A stretch of DNA of 24,771 bases from an uncultured Oribacterium sp. (GCA_934270345.1 CAKQPT010000030.1:1-24771), one strand, 5' to 3'; positions 6,552 to 14,710 are shown, counted from the first letter of the stretch. A program made the numbers and translations. The notes: a model not told the origin generated them from the letters alone.

Positions 6552-9011
6552 TTGGAATATTTTGAGGGCTACATCGATCATATCATTTTCCAGAGTCCGG
6601 CGACGGGCTACACCGTGATGACGGGCGTGATGGAGGGCAAGACCTACACCCTCGTCGGCACGCTGCCGGGCATCGAGGCAGGCGAGAATATAAAGGCGGA
6701 TGGCCACGAAGCCACCCACCAGATTTATGGTACCCAGTTCGTCATCGACCAGTACCAGGTCGTCGCGCCGAAAACCCAGGAAGCCGTCGAGCGCTACCTC
6801 GGCTCCGGCGCCATCAAGGGCATCGGTGCCGCCATGGCCTCCCGGATCGTGAAGAAGTTTGGTGACGACACTATGCGCATCATCGAGGAGGAGCCAGAGC
6901 GCCTCGCCGAGATCAAGGGCATCTCTGCGCGGAAGGCGATGGACATCGCCGCCTCCGTGAACGCGAAGCGCGACATGCAGGACGCCGTCATGTTCCTCCA
7001 GAAGTACGGCATCTCCATCAACCTCGCCGGCAAGATCTATAATCGCTACGGCAACGAGATGTATGACATCGTCCGCGATAACCCGTACCGCCTCGCGGAG
7101 GACATCGAGGGCCTCGGCTTCCGGACCTGCGACGAGATCGCGCGGAACGCCGGCATCGCCGAGGATTCCGCCTTCCGCATCGAGTCCGGCATCCAGTACG
7201 CGCTCGGCATGGCGGAGAGCAACGGCCACTGCTACCTGCCGCTCCCGGAGCTCTGGTCCTCCGTCGAGTCGCTCCTGAACATCACGATCCAGGACATGAA
7301 CCAGTACCTCCTCGAGCTCCAGATGAAGGGCCGCGTCATGGTGAAGTCGAGCCGTCCGCACAGCATCTCCGATTTTCTGGCCAATGCTTGCGATGCCGGT
7401 CCGACGTCCGGTCCCGACACCGGAGCCTCAATGGCAGACGGTGCGAGCACCCTCGCTGCGAACGCTGCCCTGGGCTCCCAGACATCCGCTGTTTCGCCTG
7501 CCCAGACCGCCTTCGATGCCATGGGACCGTCACTCTACGACGCCAATCCGGCGCTGCATGCGGACCCGGCGACGCACGTCTACCGCGCGTCGATCTACTA
7601 CACGGAACTGCAGGTCGCGACGATGCTGAAGGATCTGAACGTTACGGTCGAGAACGCCGAGCTCGACGCAAAGCGCGCGGCTTCGATCGATGAGATCACG
7701 GAGAAGAACGGCATCGAGCTCGACCCGCTCCAGCGTGACGCCGTACTCACCGCCGGCCACTCCGGCCTCCTCGTCATCACCGGTGGCCCGGGTACCGGAA
7801 AAACCACGACCATCAACACCATCATTCGCATGTTCGCGGACGAAGGAAAGACCATCCTGCTCGGTGCCCCGACCGGCCGCGCCGCGAAGCGCATGTCCGA
7901 GGCCACCGGCTGGCCGGCCTCCACGATCCACCGCCTCCTCGAGTACCAGGGCCGCCCGGACGAGGAGGAAGACGGCGGCGACCAGGTGCGCGGTCACTTC
8001 GAGCGCAACGAAAACAATCCGCTCGAGTGCGACGTCGTCATCATTGACGAGATGTCCATGGTCGACATCTTCCTCATGAACGCCCTCCTGAAGGCCATCC
8101 ACCGCGGCACCCGCCTCATCATGGTCGGTGACGCGAACCAGCTGCCATCGGTCGGTGCCGGCAACGTCCTCCGCGACATCATCGCCTCCGGTGTGATCCG
8201 GACCATCCAGCTCCGCCACATCTTCCGTCAGGCCGCCGCGTCGGACATCGTCGTAAACGCCCATAAGATCAATGAAGGCGAGCCGGTCGATCTCAGCAAG
8301 CGCTCGAAGGACTTCCTCTTCATCAAGAGTCAGACGCCGGATCAGATCTTCGCGGCCATCGCCGCCCTTGTGTTGAACAAGCTCCCAGGCTACCTCGGCG
8401 TGGATCCCTTCGACATCCAGATCATGACCCCGCAGCGGAAGGGCGCGCTCGGCGTCGAGCGCCTGAACCAGCTCCTCCAGGAGCAGATGAACCCGAAGAG
8501 CAGCCGGAAGACCGAAAAGGAGATCAACGGCACCCTGTTCCGCGTCGGCGACAAGGTCATGCAGATCCGGAACGACTACAACCTCATCTGGGAGATCCGC
8601 GGCCGCTACGGCATCCCGACCGAGAAGGGCGAGGGCGTCTTCAACGGCGACATCGGCATCATCACCGAGATCAACAGCTTCGCCCAGAACCTGACGGTCC
8701 GCTTCGACGACCGCTTCGTCGAGTACGCCTTCAAGGACTGCGAGAGCCTCGAGCTCGCCTACGCGATCACGATCCACAAGTCCCAGGGCTCGGAGTACCC
8801 GGCGGTCATCGTCCCGATGTACCAGGGCCCGTCCATGCTCATGAACCGGAACCTGCTCTACACCGCCGTCACCCGCGCGAAGTCCTGCGTCTGCCTCGTC
8901 GGCAACCCGCCGATCTTCGACCAGATGCTCCACAACGCGTCCGAGGCGAAGCGCTACTCCTCCCTCAGTGAGCGGCTCCAGGAGGTGAGCCATGACGAAA
9001 ATTCACTCTGA
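6552..9011 (+). CDS. recD2: RecD2-type SF1B DNA helicase
   Basis: An 819-residue 5'-3' DNA helicase of the RecD2 (YrrC) family, which works without RecBC in DNA repair and fork maintenance. The TTG start at 6552 is set by AGGAG at 6539-6543. Order: N-terminal OB-like domain and helix-hairpin-helix repeats (residues 1-210), linker, then RecA-like domains with Walker A GGPGTGKTTT (about 411-420), Walker B VVIIDEMSMVD (about 496-506), QLRHIFRQ (motif IV) and a C-terminal UvrD-like domain with YAITIHKSQGSEYPAVI and LLYTAVTRAK. Residues about 275-342 form an Ala/Ser/Pro/Asp-rich low-complexity insert just before the helicase core; a GGCCAATGC word sits at its left edge (7379-7387). The downstream comF overlaps it by 20 bases, so the two are translationally coupled. 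Confidence 0.93.
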   Translation: MEYFEGYIDHIIFQSPATGYTVMTGVMEGKTYTLVGTLPGIEAGENIKADGHEATHQIYGTQFVIDQYQVVAPKTQEAVERYLGSGAIKGIGAAMASRIVKKFGDDTMRIIEEEPERLAEIKGISARKAMDIAASVNAKRDMQDAVMFLQKYGISINLAGKIYNRYGNEMYDIVRDNPYRLAEDIEGLGFRTCDEIARNAGIAEDSAFRIESGIQYALGMAESNGHCYLPLPELWSSVESLLNITIQDMNQYLLELQMKGRVMVKSSRPHSISDFLANACDAGPTSGPDTGASMADGASTLAANAALGSQTSAVSPAQTAFDAMGPSLYDANPALHADPATHVYRASIYYTELQVATMLKDLNVTVENAELDAKRAASIDEITEKNGIELDPLQRDAVLTAGHSGLLVITGGPGTGKTTTINTIIRMFADEGKTILLGAPTGRAAKRMSEATGWPASTIHRLLEYQGRPDEEEDGGDQVRGHFERNENNPLECDVVIIDEMSMVDIFLMNALLKAIHRGTRLIMVGDANQLPSVGAGNVLRDIIASGVIRTIQLRHIFRQAAASDIVVNAHKINEGEPVDLSKRSKDFLFIKSQTPDQIFAAIAALVLNKLPGYLGVDPFDIQIMTPQRKGALGVERLNQLLQEQMNPKSSRKTEKEINGTLFRVGDKVMQIRNDYNLIWEIRGRYGIPTEKGEGVFNGDIGIITEINSFAQNLTVRFDDRFVEYAFKDCESLELAYAITIHKSQGSEYPAVIVPMYQGPSMLMNRNLLYTAVTRAKSCVCLVGNPPIFDQMLHNASEAKRYSSLSERLQEVSHDENSL

Positions 9012-9849
9012 ATCAGATATCCCGGTCCCTGCGCCAATGTCTCCGGCTGAACGCAGTCGCGCCGCGGACAGCACTCCGGCAACCGCAGCAGCACATCCGC
9101 CGATGACGACATCGGCCCATCAATCGACCGGAGCGTCCGCGGCGAAGCAGTGGCTTCTGTCGCTTCTTTTCCCGCGCCGCTGCCCGGTCTGTGAGGAGAT
9201 CGTCTCACCGCGCGGCGCACTGATCTGCCCGGACTGTGAACGGCAGCTCCACTTCCTGACGGAGCCGACCTGCCAGATCTGCGGCCGCGAAATCCTCGCC
9301 GACGACGCGGAGCTCTGCGAGAGCTGTAAGCGCCATCGCTTCTTATTTAAGAGAAGCATCGCCCTCGTCGGCTATGACGACGTCGCGGCGCGCTCCATCA
9401 GCCGCATCAAGTACACCGGTGCCCGTGAGTTCCTCGACTACTACGGACGGGAGGCCGTGCGCCGTCGAGGCGATGAGCTTCGGCGCATGCAGATCGACGC
9501 CATCGTCCCGGTGCCGGTCCACCCGAGCCGAAAGCGGAAGCGCGGCTACAACCAGGCGACCGTACTCGCCGAGGTCATGGGCGCGGAGCTCGGCGTCCCG
9601 GTCTACGAAGCGGCCCTCTGCCGGCGCAAAAAAACCGCCGCATCGAAGGAACTCAATGCGGCGGAACGTTTGAAAAATCTGATGTCGGCCTTTTACGCGG
9701 GGCCGATCCCGCAGGATCTCCGACGGGTGCTGCTGGTTGACGATATCTTCACGACCGGCGCCACCATGGAATCCTGTACGCGGACGCTGCTCGCGGCCGG
9801 GGTGGAAGAGGTCTACTGCTTCGCCCTCGCGATCCGCTCCGAACGCTGA
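8992..9849 (+). CDS. comF: ComF family phosphoribosyltransferase-like protein
   Basis: 285 residues. The ATG at 8992 follows AGGAGGTGAGCC and overlaps the end of recD2. A double zinc-finger N-domain has CPVC/CPDC and CQIC/CESC pairs (residues about 64-111). It is followed by a type-I phosphoribosyltransferase domain ending in the PRPP-binding loop RVLLVDDIFTTGATM (about 244-258). In naturally competent bacteria ComF helps single-stranded DNA reach the cytoplasm; in others it is kept without proven competence. The first 50 or so residues are an unusual Ser/Ala/Pro-rich extension before the typical LLFPRRCPVC start, and contain a degenerate motif copy (GCGCCAATGTC, near 9031-9041). Confidence 0.9.
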   Translation: MTKIHSESDIPVPAPMSPAERSRAADSTPATAAAHPPMTTSAHQSTGASAAKQWLLSLLFPRRCPVCEEIVSPRGALICPDCERQLHFLTEPTCQICGREILADDAELCESCKRHRFLFKRSIALVGYDDVAARSISRIKYTGAREFLDYYGREAVRRRGDELRRMQIDAIVPVPVHPSRKRKRGYNQATVLAEVMGAELGVPVYEAALCRRKKTAASKELNAAERLKNLMSAFYAGPIPQDLRRVLLVDDIFTTGATMESCTRTLLAAGVEEVYCFALAIRSER

Positions 9850-9885
9850 CACGCTTCCGTCTGCAGGAGTCTGCCTCCACGCACA

Positions 9886-9950
9886 GGGGTCTGACCCCAT
9901 AAACTTTCTGTTTAGATTTAGTTTATAGAAATTTAATGTGGTCAGACCCC
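9886..9950. repeat. REP-like palindrome between convergent genes
   Basis: GGGGTCTGACC (9886-9896) is matched by GGTCAGACCCC (9940-9950), an 11-bp perfect inverted repeat around an AT-rich centre. The left arm is itself nearly palindromic (GGGGTCTGACCCC). It could end transcription of comF from the left and the LysR gene from the right. Arms of this type are also seen in REP/MITE-like elements; no transposase is nearby. Confidence 0.55.
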
Positions 9951-9996
9951 CTTCCGCAGCGCCATCTGCGTACAGCACGATGACATTGGCCGAGAA

Positions 9997-10908
9997 TTAC
10001 TTCACGCGCGTCCAGTAGTCGCGGGCCAGCTCGATGAGATCGAGCATAGGCTCCGAGGTGTAGCGGTCCTTCCGGTAGACGGCGACAGCGTGCATCATCG
10101 GGTGCGTGCTGAGGTGGATGAGCTTCACGCCCTTCGGGATGGTGGTGTGATGCGAGGCGCTGATCAGTGCGGCACACTCATCGGCAGCGACCAGTGCGAG
10201 CTGATAGTTGATGCCCTCGGCGTCCATGTAGATGTCCGGCTCGAAGCCGGCCTCCTCGAAGACCTGCTCGGAGACCATACGCTCGGTGGAGTCCTTCGCG
10301 CCGAGGCAGAACGGGACATCGCGGAATCGACGGATGTCGATGACCTCCTCACCATCTGCATCCGTGATGGTTTCCGACGCCAGCGGGTTTGAGCTCGCCA
10401 CGGCGAGCATGATCTCGACATCGGCGAGAAACTCATAGTGCAGGCGGTAGTTCTGCTTGTCGCCCATCAGGATGATACCGAGGTCGATGGCACCGTTCTT
10501 GACGAGCTCCTGTGCCTTCAGCCCTTTCATGATGTTGAGCTGCAGCTTGACGGTCGGGTGCTGACGGTGAAACTTCTTATATAAAGAGGTCATCATATAG
10601 TCGGCTTCGACGCCGGCGGCACCGACCGCGATCTCCTCATTGTGCAGCTTTGCGATATCGGAGATGCGGGAGTAGCAGTCCTTCTTCATCGCGACCATCT
10701 TCCGGGCGGTCTCGACATAGATCCGGCCGGCCTCGGTGATGGCCCACTCGTTGCCACGGCGATAGAAGAGCTTGGTACCGAGCTCCTTCTCGAGGTTGAG
10801 AAGCTGGAGATTCAGCGCAGGCTGAGAGATGAAGAGCTTGTCAGCTGCGCGGGTGATATTCTTTTCCTCCGCGATGCGGATGATGTTTTCGATACGACGT
10901 AGATCCAT
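9997..10908 (-). CDS. LysR-type transcriptional regulator
   Basis: A 303-residue regulator. The start codon (complement of 10906-10908) follows AGGAGG. The N-terminal winged helix-turn-helix (residues 1-60; ITRAADKLFISQPALNLQLLNLEKELGTKLF) is canonical, then a linker helix and a periplasmic-binding-protein-like effector domain (about 90-300). Its small-molecule effector is unknown. LysR proteins usually control a divergent neighbour, but here the divergent genes are the rpmG-secE-nusG operon with its own consensus promoter, so the target probably lies elsewhere or is the gene itself. Confidence 0.9.
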   Translation of the reverse strand: MDLRRIENIIRIAEEKNITRAADKLFISQPALNLQLLNLEKELGTKLFYRRGNEWAITEAGRIYVETARKMVAMKKDCYSRISDIAKLHNEEIAVGAAGVEADYMMTSLYKKFHRQHPTVKLQLNIMKGLKAQELVKNGAIDLGIILMGDKQNYRLHYEFLADVEIMLAVASSNPLASETITDADGEEVIDIRRFRDVPFCLGAKDSTERMVSEQVFEEAGFEPDIYMDAEGINYQLALVAADECAALISASHHTTIPKGVKLIHLSTHPMMHAVAVYRKDRYTSEPMLDLIELARDYWTRVK

Positions 10909-10969
10909 GATGGCCTCCTGACGTAGTATTGCCTTCGGCGTTCAGGCGGGCGATGATGTCGCACCGGAA

Positions 10970-10978
10970 GCATTGGCC
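10970..10978 (-). repeat. GGCCAATGC motif in the LysR-gene leader
   Basis: GCATTGGCC on the plus strand, so the motif lies on the coding strand of the LysR gene, in its untranslated leader, with the extended context CTTCGGCCAATGCTTC. Confidence 0.65.
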
Positions 10979-11019
10979 GAAGGACGGTGGATATGACATA
11001 GAAAAATGCCTGTGATTCA

Positions 11020-11048
11020 AGTATATATGTCTCTCTAAATCTGTGCAA
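11020..11048 (-). promoter_or_regulatory. Promoter of the LysR-type gene
   Basis: Read on the minus strand: TTGCAC (11048-11043), 17 bases, TATACT (11025-11020). It lies about 110 bases upstream of the start codon. Confidence 0.6.
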
Positions 11049-11104
11049 TAGAACTTTGAGAAAACTCTTGAAAAAATAAATAATGGGTGCCCGGCGGCAA
11101 ACGC

Positions 11105-11133
11105 TTGACGCATAGGGTGCTTCATGGTATAGT
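11105..11133 (+). promoter_or_regulatory. Promoter of the rpmG-secE-nusG-rplK-rplA operon
   Basis: TTGACG (11105-11110), 17 bases, TATAGT (11128-11133). Near-consensus housekeeping promoter. Confidence 0.8.
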
Positions 11134-11146
11134 TGCCCCGTAATCA

Positions 11147-11166
11147 AGGGCTAGGCCCTATTTTTT
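11147..11166 (+). terminator. Short terminator-like hairpin in the rpmG leader
   Basis: AGGGC (11147-11151), TAG loop, GCCCT (11155-11159), then A and six Ts. It begins about 14 bases past the -10 element, so it could act as an early attenuator or pause. The stem is only 5 bp and may be leaky. Confidence 0.4.
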
Positions 11167-11219
11167 ATGCACTAATTTCGTAATCATGCGAAGTTAAGAA
11201 TCATTGGAGGTGAAGAGCC

Positions 11220-11369
11220 GTGCGTACAAAGATTATATTAGCATGTACAGAGTGTAAGCAGAGAAACTATTTCACGACGAAGGAGAAGAAGAATCATCCT
11301 GAGAGAATGGAAGTTCGTAAGTACTGCAGATTCTGTAAGAAGCACACGCTTCATAAGGAGACGAAGTAA
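11220..11369 (+). CDS. rpmG: 50S ribosomal protein L33
   Basis: A 49-residue protein with GTG start behind GGAGGTGA. Two CxxC pairs (CTEC at residues 9-12 and CRFC at 36-39) mark the zinc-containing form of L33. The stop codon TAA overlaps the ATG of secE (TAATG). This order, rpmG-secE-nusG, is usual in Firmicutes. Confidence 0.95.
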   Translation: MRTKIILACTECKQRNYFTTKEKKNHPERMEVRKYCRFCKKHTLHKETK

Positions 11370-11566
11370 TGAGCGAGAAGAAGAATTCCGGTTTACAGGA
11401 CTTCTTCAAGGGTCTTAAGACGGAATATAACAAAATTATTTTCCCGACGAGACAGGACATCATCAAGGAGACCACCGCAACCATCGTTGTCAGTCTCCTG
11501 GTCGGAGCGCTTATTGCTGTTCTTGATCTTATTATGAAGACGGGACTTGGTTTTATCATCAGATAA
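11369..11566 (+). CDS. secE: Preprotein translocase subunit SecE
   Basis: A 65-residue short SecE with one transmembrane helix near the C-terminus (TATIVVSLLVGALIAVLDLIM, residues about 36-56) preceded by the conserved amphipathic segment GLKTEYNKIIFPTRQDI. It clamps SecY in the membrane translocon. Start overlaps rpmG by one base. Confidence 0.95.
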   Translation: MSEKKNSGLQDFFKGLKTEYNKIIFPTRQDIIKETTATIVVSLLVGALIAVLDLIMKTGLGFIIR

Positions 11567-11575
11567 GGGGAAACT

Positions 11576-12106
11576 ATGTCAGAAATTAATCCTGCAGCTC
11601 GCTGGTATGTAGCACATACCTACTCAGGCTATGAGAACAAGGTTAAGATGGATCTGGAAAAGACAATCGAAAACCGTGGTCTTCAGGATCTGATCTTCGA
11701 AGTCAGCGTACCGATGCAGCCGGTCATCGAGATGAAGAACGGCGTCGAGAAGAAGTCTGATAAGAAGATGTTCCCTGGCTATGTTCTCGTAAACATGATA
11801 ATGAATCAGGAAACCTGGTACGTAGTGCGTAATACACGTGGCGTAACCGGATTCGTCGGCCCAGGATCAGAGCCGACACCTCTTTCCGAAGAGGAGATCA
11901 AGGCACTTGGCTACAGAGCCCAGGAGGTCCTTGTAGATTTCGCGATCGGCGATACCGTAAATGTTACTTCCGGTGCATGGAAGGATACGGTGGGTGTCAT
12001 CAGTGAGATCAATGATCAGAAGAAGACTGTTACCATCTCGGTTGAGATGTTTGGCAGAGAAACTCCGGTAGAGTTATCCTACGGAGAGATTCAGAAACTC
12101 AGATAA
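11576..12106 (+). CDS. nusG: Transcription elongation/antitermination factor NusG
   Basis: 176 residues. NGN domain (residues 8-115, with ARWYVAHTYSGYENKV and FPGYVLVNM) and a C-terminal KOW domain (about 125-176, GDTVNVTSGAWKDTVGVI). It binds RNA polymerase and affects pausing and coupling to ribosomes. Ten bases after secE, behind AGGGGAAAC. Confidence 0.96.
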   Translation: MSEINPAARWYVAHTYSGYENKVKMDLEKTIENRGLQDLIFEVSVPMQPVIEMKNGVEKKSDKKMFPGYVLVNMIMNQETWYVVRNTRGVTGFVGPGSEPTPLSEEEIKALGYRAQEVLVDFAIGDTVNVTSGAWKDTVGVISEINDQKKTVTISVEMFGRETPVELSYGEIQKLR

Positions 12107-12118
12107 CGAAGTATGGGA

Positions 12119-12144
12119 GGGTTAATCAGATCTGCTGATTACCC
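12119..12144 (+). promoter_or_regulatory. Hairpin upstream of rplK, possible L1 operator
   Basis: GGG(T)TAATCAG (12119-12129) pairs with CTGATTACCC (12135-12144) over 10 bp with one bulged T. There is no T-run, so it is not a terminator. Protein L1 is known to repress rplK-rplA by binding a leader structure near the L11 start, and this hairpin is correctly placed; the link is inference. Confidence 0.4.
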
Positions 12145-12171
12145 CGCAATTACCACAAGGAGGTGCCTCAT

Positions 12172-12597
12172 ATGGCAAAGAAAGTAGAAGGATACATCAA
12201 GTTACAGATTCCAGCTGGTAAAGCAACTCCAGCTCCACCAGTAGGTCCGGCTCTCGGCCAGCATGGTGTTAATATCGTTGCATTCACTAAGGAATTCAAT
12301 GCAAGAACAGCAAACGAGGGTGATGTTATCATCCCTGTAGTGATCACTGTTTATGCAGATAGAAGCTTCAGCTTCATCACGAAGACTCCTCCAGCAGCCG
12401 TTCTGATCAAGAAGGCATGCAAGCTGCAGAAGGCTTCTGGTGAGCCAAACAAGAACAAGGTTGCTACCATCAGCAAGGCTGATCTCCAGAAGATCGCAGA
12501 GACTAAGATGAAAGATCTTAACGCTGCATCACTTGAGGCTGCTATGTCTATGATCGCAGGTACCTGCAGATCCATGGGCGTTGAAGTAGAGAAGTAA
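12172..12597 (+). CDS. rplK: 50S ribosomal protein L11
   Basis: 141 residues from the ATG at 12172, chosen because AAGGAGG lies at the right distance and [12 protein letters not shown] is the standard N-terminus; an in-frame ATG three codons earlier overlaps the ribosome binding site spacing. [20 protein letters not shown] is the family signature. It binds the GTPase-associated centre of 23S rRNA. Confidence 0.96.
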   Translation: MAKKVEGYIKLQIPAGKATPAPPVGPALGQHGVNIVAFTKEFNARTANEGDVIIPVVITVYADRSFSFITKTPPAAVLIKKACKLQKASGEPNKNKVATISKADLQKIAETKMKDLNAASLEAAMSMIAGTCRSMGVEVEK

Positions 12598-12615
12598 TAG
12601 GGAGGTCAACTGATT

Positions 12616-13308
12616 ATGAAGACAGGTAAGAGATATACAGCAGCCGCTCAGGGCTTTGACAGAACGGTAAAGTTCACCGAGGTTGACGCACTTGAGCTTG
12701 TAAAGAAGAATGCAACAGCAAAATTCGACGAGACCATCGAGCTCCATATCAGAACTGGTTGTGACTCACGTCACGCAGACCAGCAGGTTCGTGGTTCTGT
12801 CGTCCTTCCAGCCGGCACAGGTAAGAAGGTAAGAATCCTCGTATTTGCAAAGGGCGCTAAGGCCGATGAGGCTCAGGCAGCTGGTGCAGATTTCGTAGGA
12901 GCTGAGGAGCTTATTCCGAAGATCCAGGATGGCTGGTTTGATTACGATGTAATCATCGCTACTCCGGATATGATGGGTGTTGTTGGTCGTCTCGGTCGTG
13001 TACTTGGACCGAAGGGCTTAATGCCGAACCCGAAGACCGGTACTGTTACCATGGATGTTACCAAGGCAATCGCTGATACTAAGGCTGGTAAGGTCGAGTA
13101 TCGTCTTGACAAGGCAAACATCTTCCACGTAGCAATCGGTAAGGCTTCCTTCACAACTGAGCAGCTCAAGGAGAACCTTGATGCGATCATGAGCGCAATT
13201 GTAAAGGCTAGACCAGCTACATTAAAGGGAACCTACCTGAAGTCCGCTACACTGACTTCTACCATGGGTCCTGGCGTTAAGATGGATACCGTTCAGTTCG
13301 GTGCTTAA
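12616..13308 (+). CDS. rplA: 50S ribosomal protein L1
   Basis: 230 residues, ATG after GGGAGG. Contains the L1 signature around [12 protein letters not shown] and GRVLGPKG. It forms the L1 stalk at the tRNA exit site and is the expected repressor of this operon. Codons are notably AT-richer (AGA, GCT, GGT) than in the surrounding GC-rich genes, as expected for high expression. Confidence 0.96.
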   Translation: MKTGKRYTAAAQGFDRTVKFTEVDALELVKKNATAKFDETIELHIRTGCDSRHADQQVRGSVVLPAGTGKKVRILVFAKGAKADEAQAAGADFVGAEELIPKIQDGWFDYDVIIATPDMMGVVGRLGRVLGPKGLMPNPKTGTVTMDVTKAIADTKAGKVEYRLDKANIFHVAIGKASFTTEQLKENLDAIMSAIVKARPATLKGTYLKSATLTSTMGPGVKMDTVQFGA

Positions 13309-13326
13309 TCTTGACAAAATAGGGTA

Positions 13327-13355
13327 TTGACAGCGGCGTGAGCCGATGTTAATAT
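13327..13355 (+). promoter_or_regulatory. Promoter of the rplJ-rplL operon
   Basis: TTGACA (13327-13332), 17 bases, TAATAT (13350-13355). The -35 is perfect. Confidence 0.75.
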
Positions 13356-13366
13356 ACACTGCGTAT

Positions 13367-13430
13367 TAACCCGAAGACAGCAGGTGGTGCGTCCGCACCG
13401 TAAGTCAGAACGCCTGCCGAGGAAAGATAC
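13367..13430 (+). ncRNA. Ribosomal protein L10 leader RNA
   Basis: The segment carries the known L10-leader pattern: ACCCGAAGACAGCAGG, a GGTGC/GCACC hairpin (13386-13390 with 13395-13399), TAAGTC, then CCTGCCGAGG; the outer GCAGG (13380-13384) pairs with CCTGC (13413-13417). It imitates the 23S rRNA site of the L10(L12) complex, allowing those proteins to shut off their own operon. An intrinsic terminator follows, so control is probably by transcription attenuation. Confidence 0.85.
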
Positions 13431-13449
13431 AAACGATTTTAGTTTGTTC

Positions 13450-13483
13450 AACCCCGTGTCTTTTGGCATGGGGTTTTCCTTTT
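13450..13483 (+). terminator. Attenuator terminator of the L10 leader
   Basis: ACCCCGTG (13451-13458) pairs with CATGGGGT (13467-13474), one G-U, then TTTTCCTTTT. It lies between the leader and rplJ, about 55 bases before the start codon. Confidence 0.75.
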
Positions 13484-13528
13484 GTAAAGGTTTATACGAA
13501 AAAATCTTATAAGGAGGAAGAACCGAAA

Positions 13529-14026
13529 ATGGCAAAGGTTGAATTAAAGCAGCCGATCGTTGACGAAATCAAGGCACTCCTTGATGGCGCTGTCGCTGTT
13601 ACTGCCGTTGATTATCTCGGACTTACGGTTGAGCAGGATACTGAGCTCCGTAAGCAGTTAAGAGAGGCTGGTGTTACTTACAAGGTATTTAAGAACACCC
13701 TGATCAAGAGAGCAGCAGAGGGTACAGATTTCGCTCAGCTCGACGGCGTACTTGAGGGTCCTACCGCTATTGCAGTATCTAAGGATGATCCTGCAGCAGC
13801 AGCTAGAATCATCGCTAAGTTTGCTGAGAAGGCTGATAAGCTTGAGCTTAAGGCAGCTGTAGCAGAGGGCAAGCTTTACGATCAGAACGAGGTCAAGGTA
13901 CTCGCAGCTATCCCTTCCAGAGAAGAGCTTCTCGGAAGACTTTGCGGATCCCTGCAGAGCCCGATCGCGAACTTCGCACGTGTCATCAATCAGGTGGCAG
14001 AGAAGAACGCAGAGCCAGCTGCTTAA
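13529..14026 (+). CDS. rplJ: 50S ribosomal protein L10
   Basis: 165 residues from the ATG at 13529, preceded by AAGGAGG; the longer open frame from 13463 runs through the terminator and is not the start. Typical features: MAKVELKQPIVDEIKALLDGAV, FKNTLIKRAA and a C-terminal helix that anchors L7/L12 dimers. Confidence 0.95.
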   Translation: MAKVELKQPIVDEIKALLDGAVAVTAVDYLGLTVEQDTELRKQLREAGVTYKVFKNTLIKRAAEGTDFAQLDGVLEGPTAIAVSKDDPAAAARIIAKFAEKADKLELKAAVAEGKLYDQNEVKVLAAIPSREELLGRLCGSLQSPIANFARVINQVAEKNAEPAA

Positions 14027-14215
14027 TCAGCAGATGGACATCCGAAGCCGCGTAAGCGTGTGGAGGAACCTGAACGTATTTTCCATCGATCTCGTCGATG
14101 AATGTGAGAATACGATGTACTCACCGATGGTGAGTACCGCAGTATCGACTGCAAAAAATAAAAGTATTATTTTGAACTGTGCATGAGCACAAAATTTCAA
14201 ATGGAGGAAATTAAA
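14027..14215. other. Hairpin-rich spacer between rplJ and rplL
   Basis: Unusually long for this pair (189 bases) and folded: CATCGA/TCGATG (about 14085-14101), GTACTCACC (14117-14125) with GGTGAGTAC (14129-14137), GCAGT/ACTGC (14139-14152) and TGTGC/GCACA just before the rplL ribosome binding site. No T-run follows any of them. Could be a processing or stability element for making L7/L12 in excess over L10. Confidence 0.5.
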
Positions 14216-14587
14216 ATGGCTAAGTTAACTACAGAAGAGTTTATCGCAGCTATCAAGGAGCTTTCCGTTGTAGAGCTTAATGACCTTGTAAAGGCTGTTG
14301 AGGAAGAGTTTGGCGTATCTGCTGCTGCAGGTGTTGTTGTTGCTGCTGGCGCTGCTGCAGCTCCAGCTGAGGAGAAGACTGAGTTCGACGTAGAGCTTAC
14401 TGATGTTGGTCCTAACAAGATCAAGGTTATCAAGGTTGTACGTGAGGCTACTGGTCTTGGCCTTAAGGAAGCTAAGGAGGCCGTTGAGGCTGCACCTAAG
14501 GTTCTCAAGGAGGCTGCTCCTAAGGCAGAGGCTGAGGATCTCAAGGCTAAGCTTGAGGCTGAGGGCGCTAAGGTTACTCTTAAGTAA
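14216..14587 (+). CDS. rplL: 50S ribosomal protein L7/L12
   Basis: 123 residues. Start placed at ATG 14216 after GGAGG; an upstream in-frame ATG (14183) overlaps the leader hairpin. N-terminal dimerisation domain, an Ala-rich hinge (residues about 38-52), and the factor-binding C-domain with [20 protein letters not shown]. Strong high-expression codon bias. Confidence 0.96.
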   Translation: MAKLTTEEFIAAIKELSVVELNDLVKAVEEEFGVSAAAGVVVAAGAAAAPAEEKTEFDVELTDVGPNKIKVIKVVREATGLGLKEAKEAVEAAPKVLKEAAPKAEAEDLKAKLEAEGAKVTLK

Positions 14588-14621
14588 TAAAAGCGACATT
14601 AAGTCAGATCTTATACAGAGT

Positions 14622-14654
14622 CGGAAGGTAAGTTACTTACCTTCCGGCTTTTTT
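14622..14654 (+). terminator. Terminator of the rplJ-rplL operon
   Basis: CGGAAGGTAAGT (14622-14633) pairs with ACTTACCTTCCG (14635-14646), then GCTTTTTTT. It closes the operon before the next, unrelated gene. Confidence 0.9.
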
Positions 14655-14701
14655 TATGCCCTCCCTGCCCCATAATTTTAATAACCATCTCTACGATTAT
14701 T

Positions 14702-14710
14702 TGGTATAAT
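14702..14710 (+). promoter_or_regulatory. Extended -10 promoter for the 14776 gene
   Basis: TGGTATAAT (14702-14710): a perfect -10 with the TGn extension; no good -35. The leader contains a 7-bp hairpin, GCTTCGC (14737-14743) with GCGAAGC (14749-14755). Confidence 0.55.

Noticed and set aside
7530..8993. Long minus-strand reading frame (487 codons) opposite recD2
   Set aside because: A shadow frame caused by GC-rich codons of recD2; no ribosome binding site and composition (Asp/Val/Leu/Arg/Gly-rich) typical of antisense shadows.
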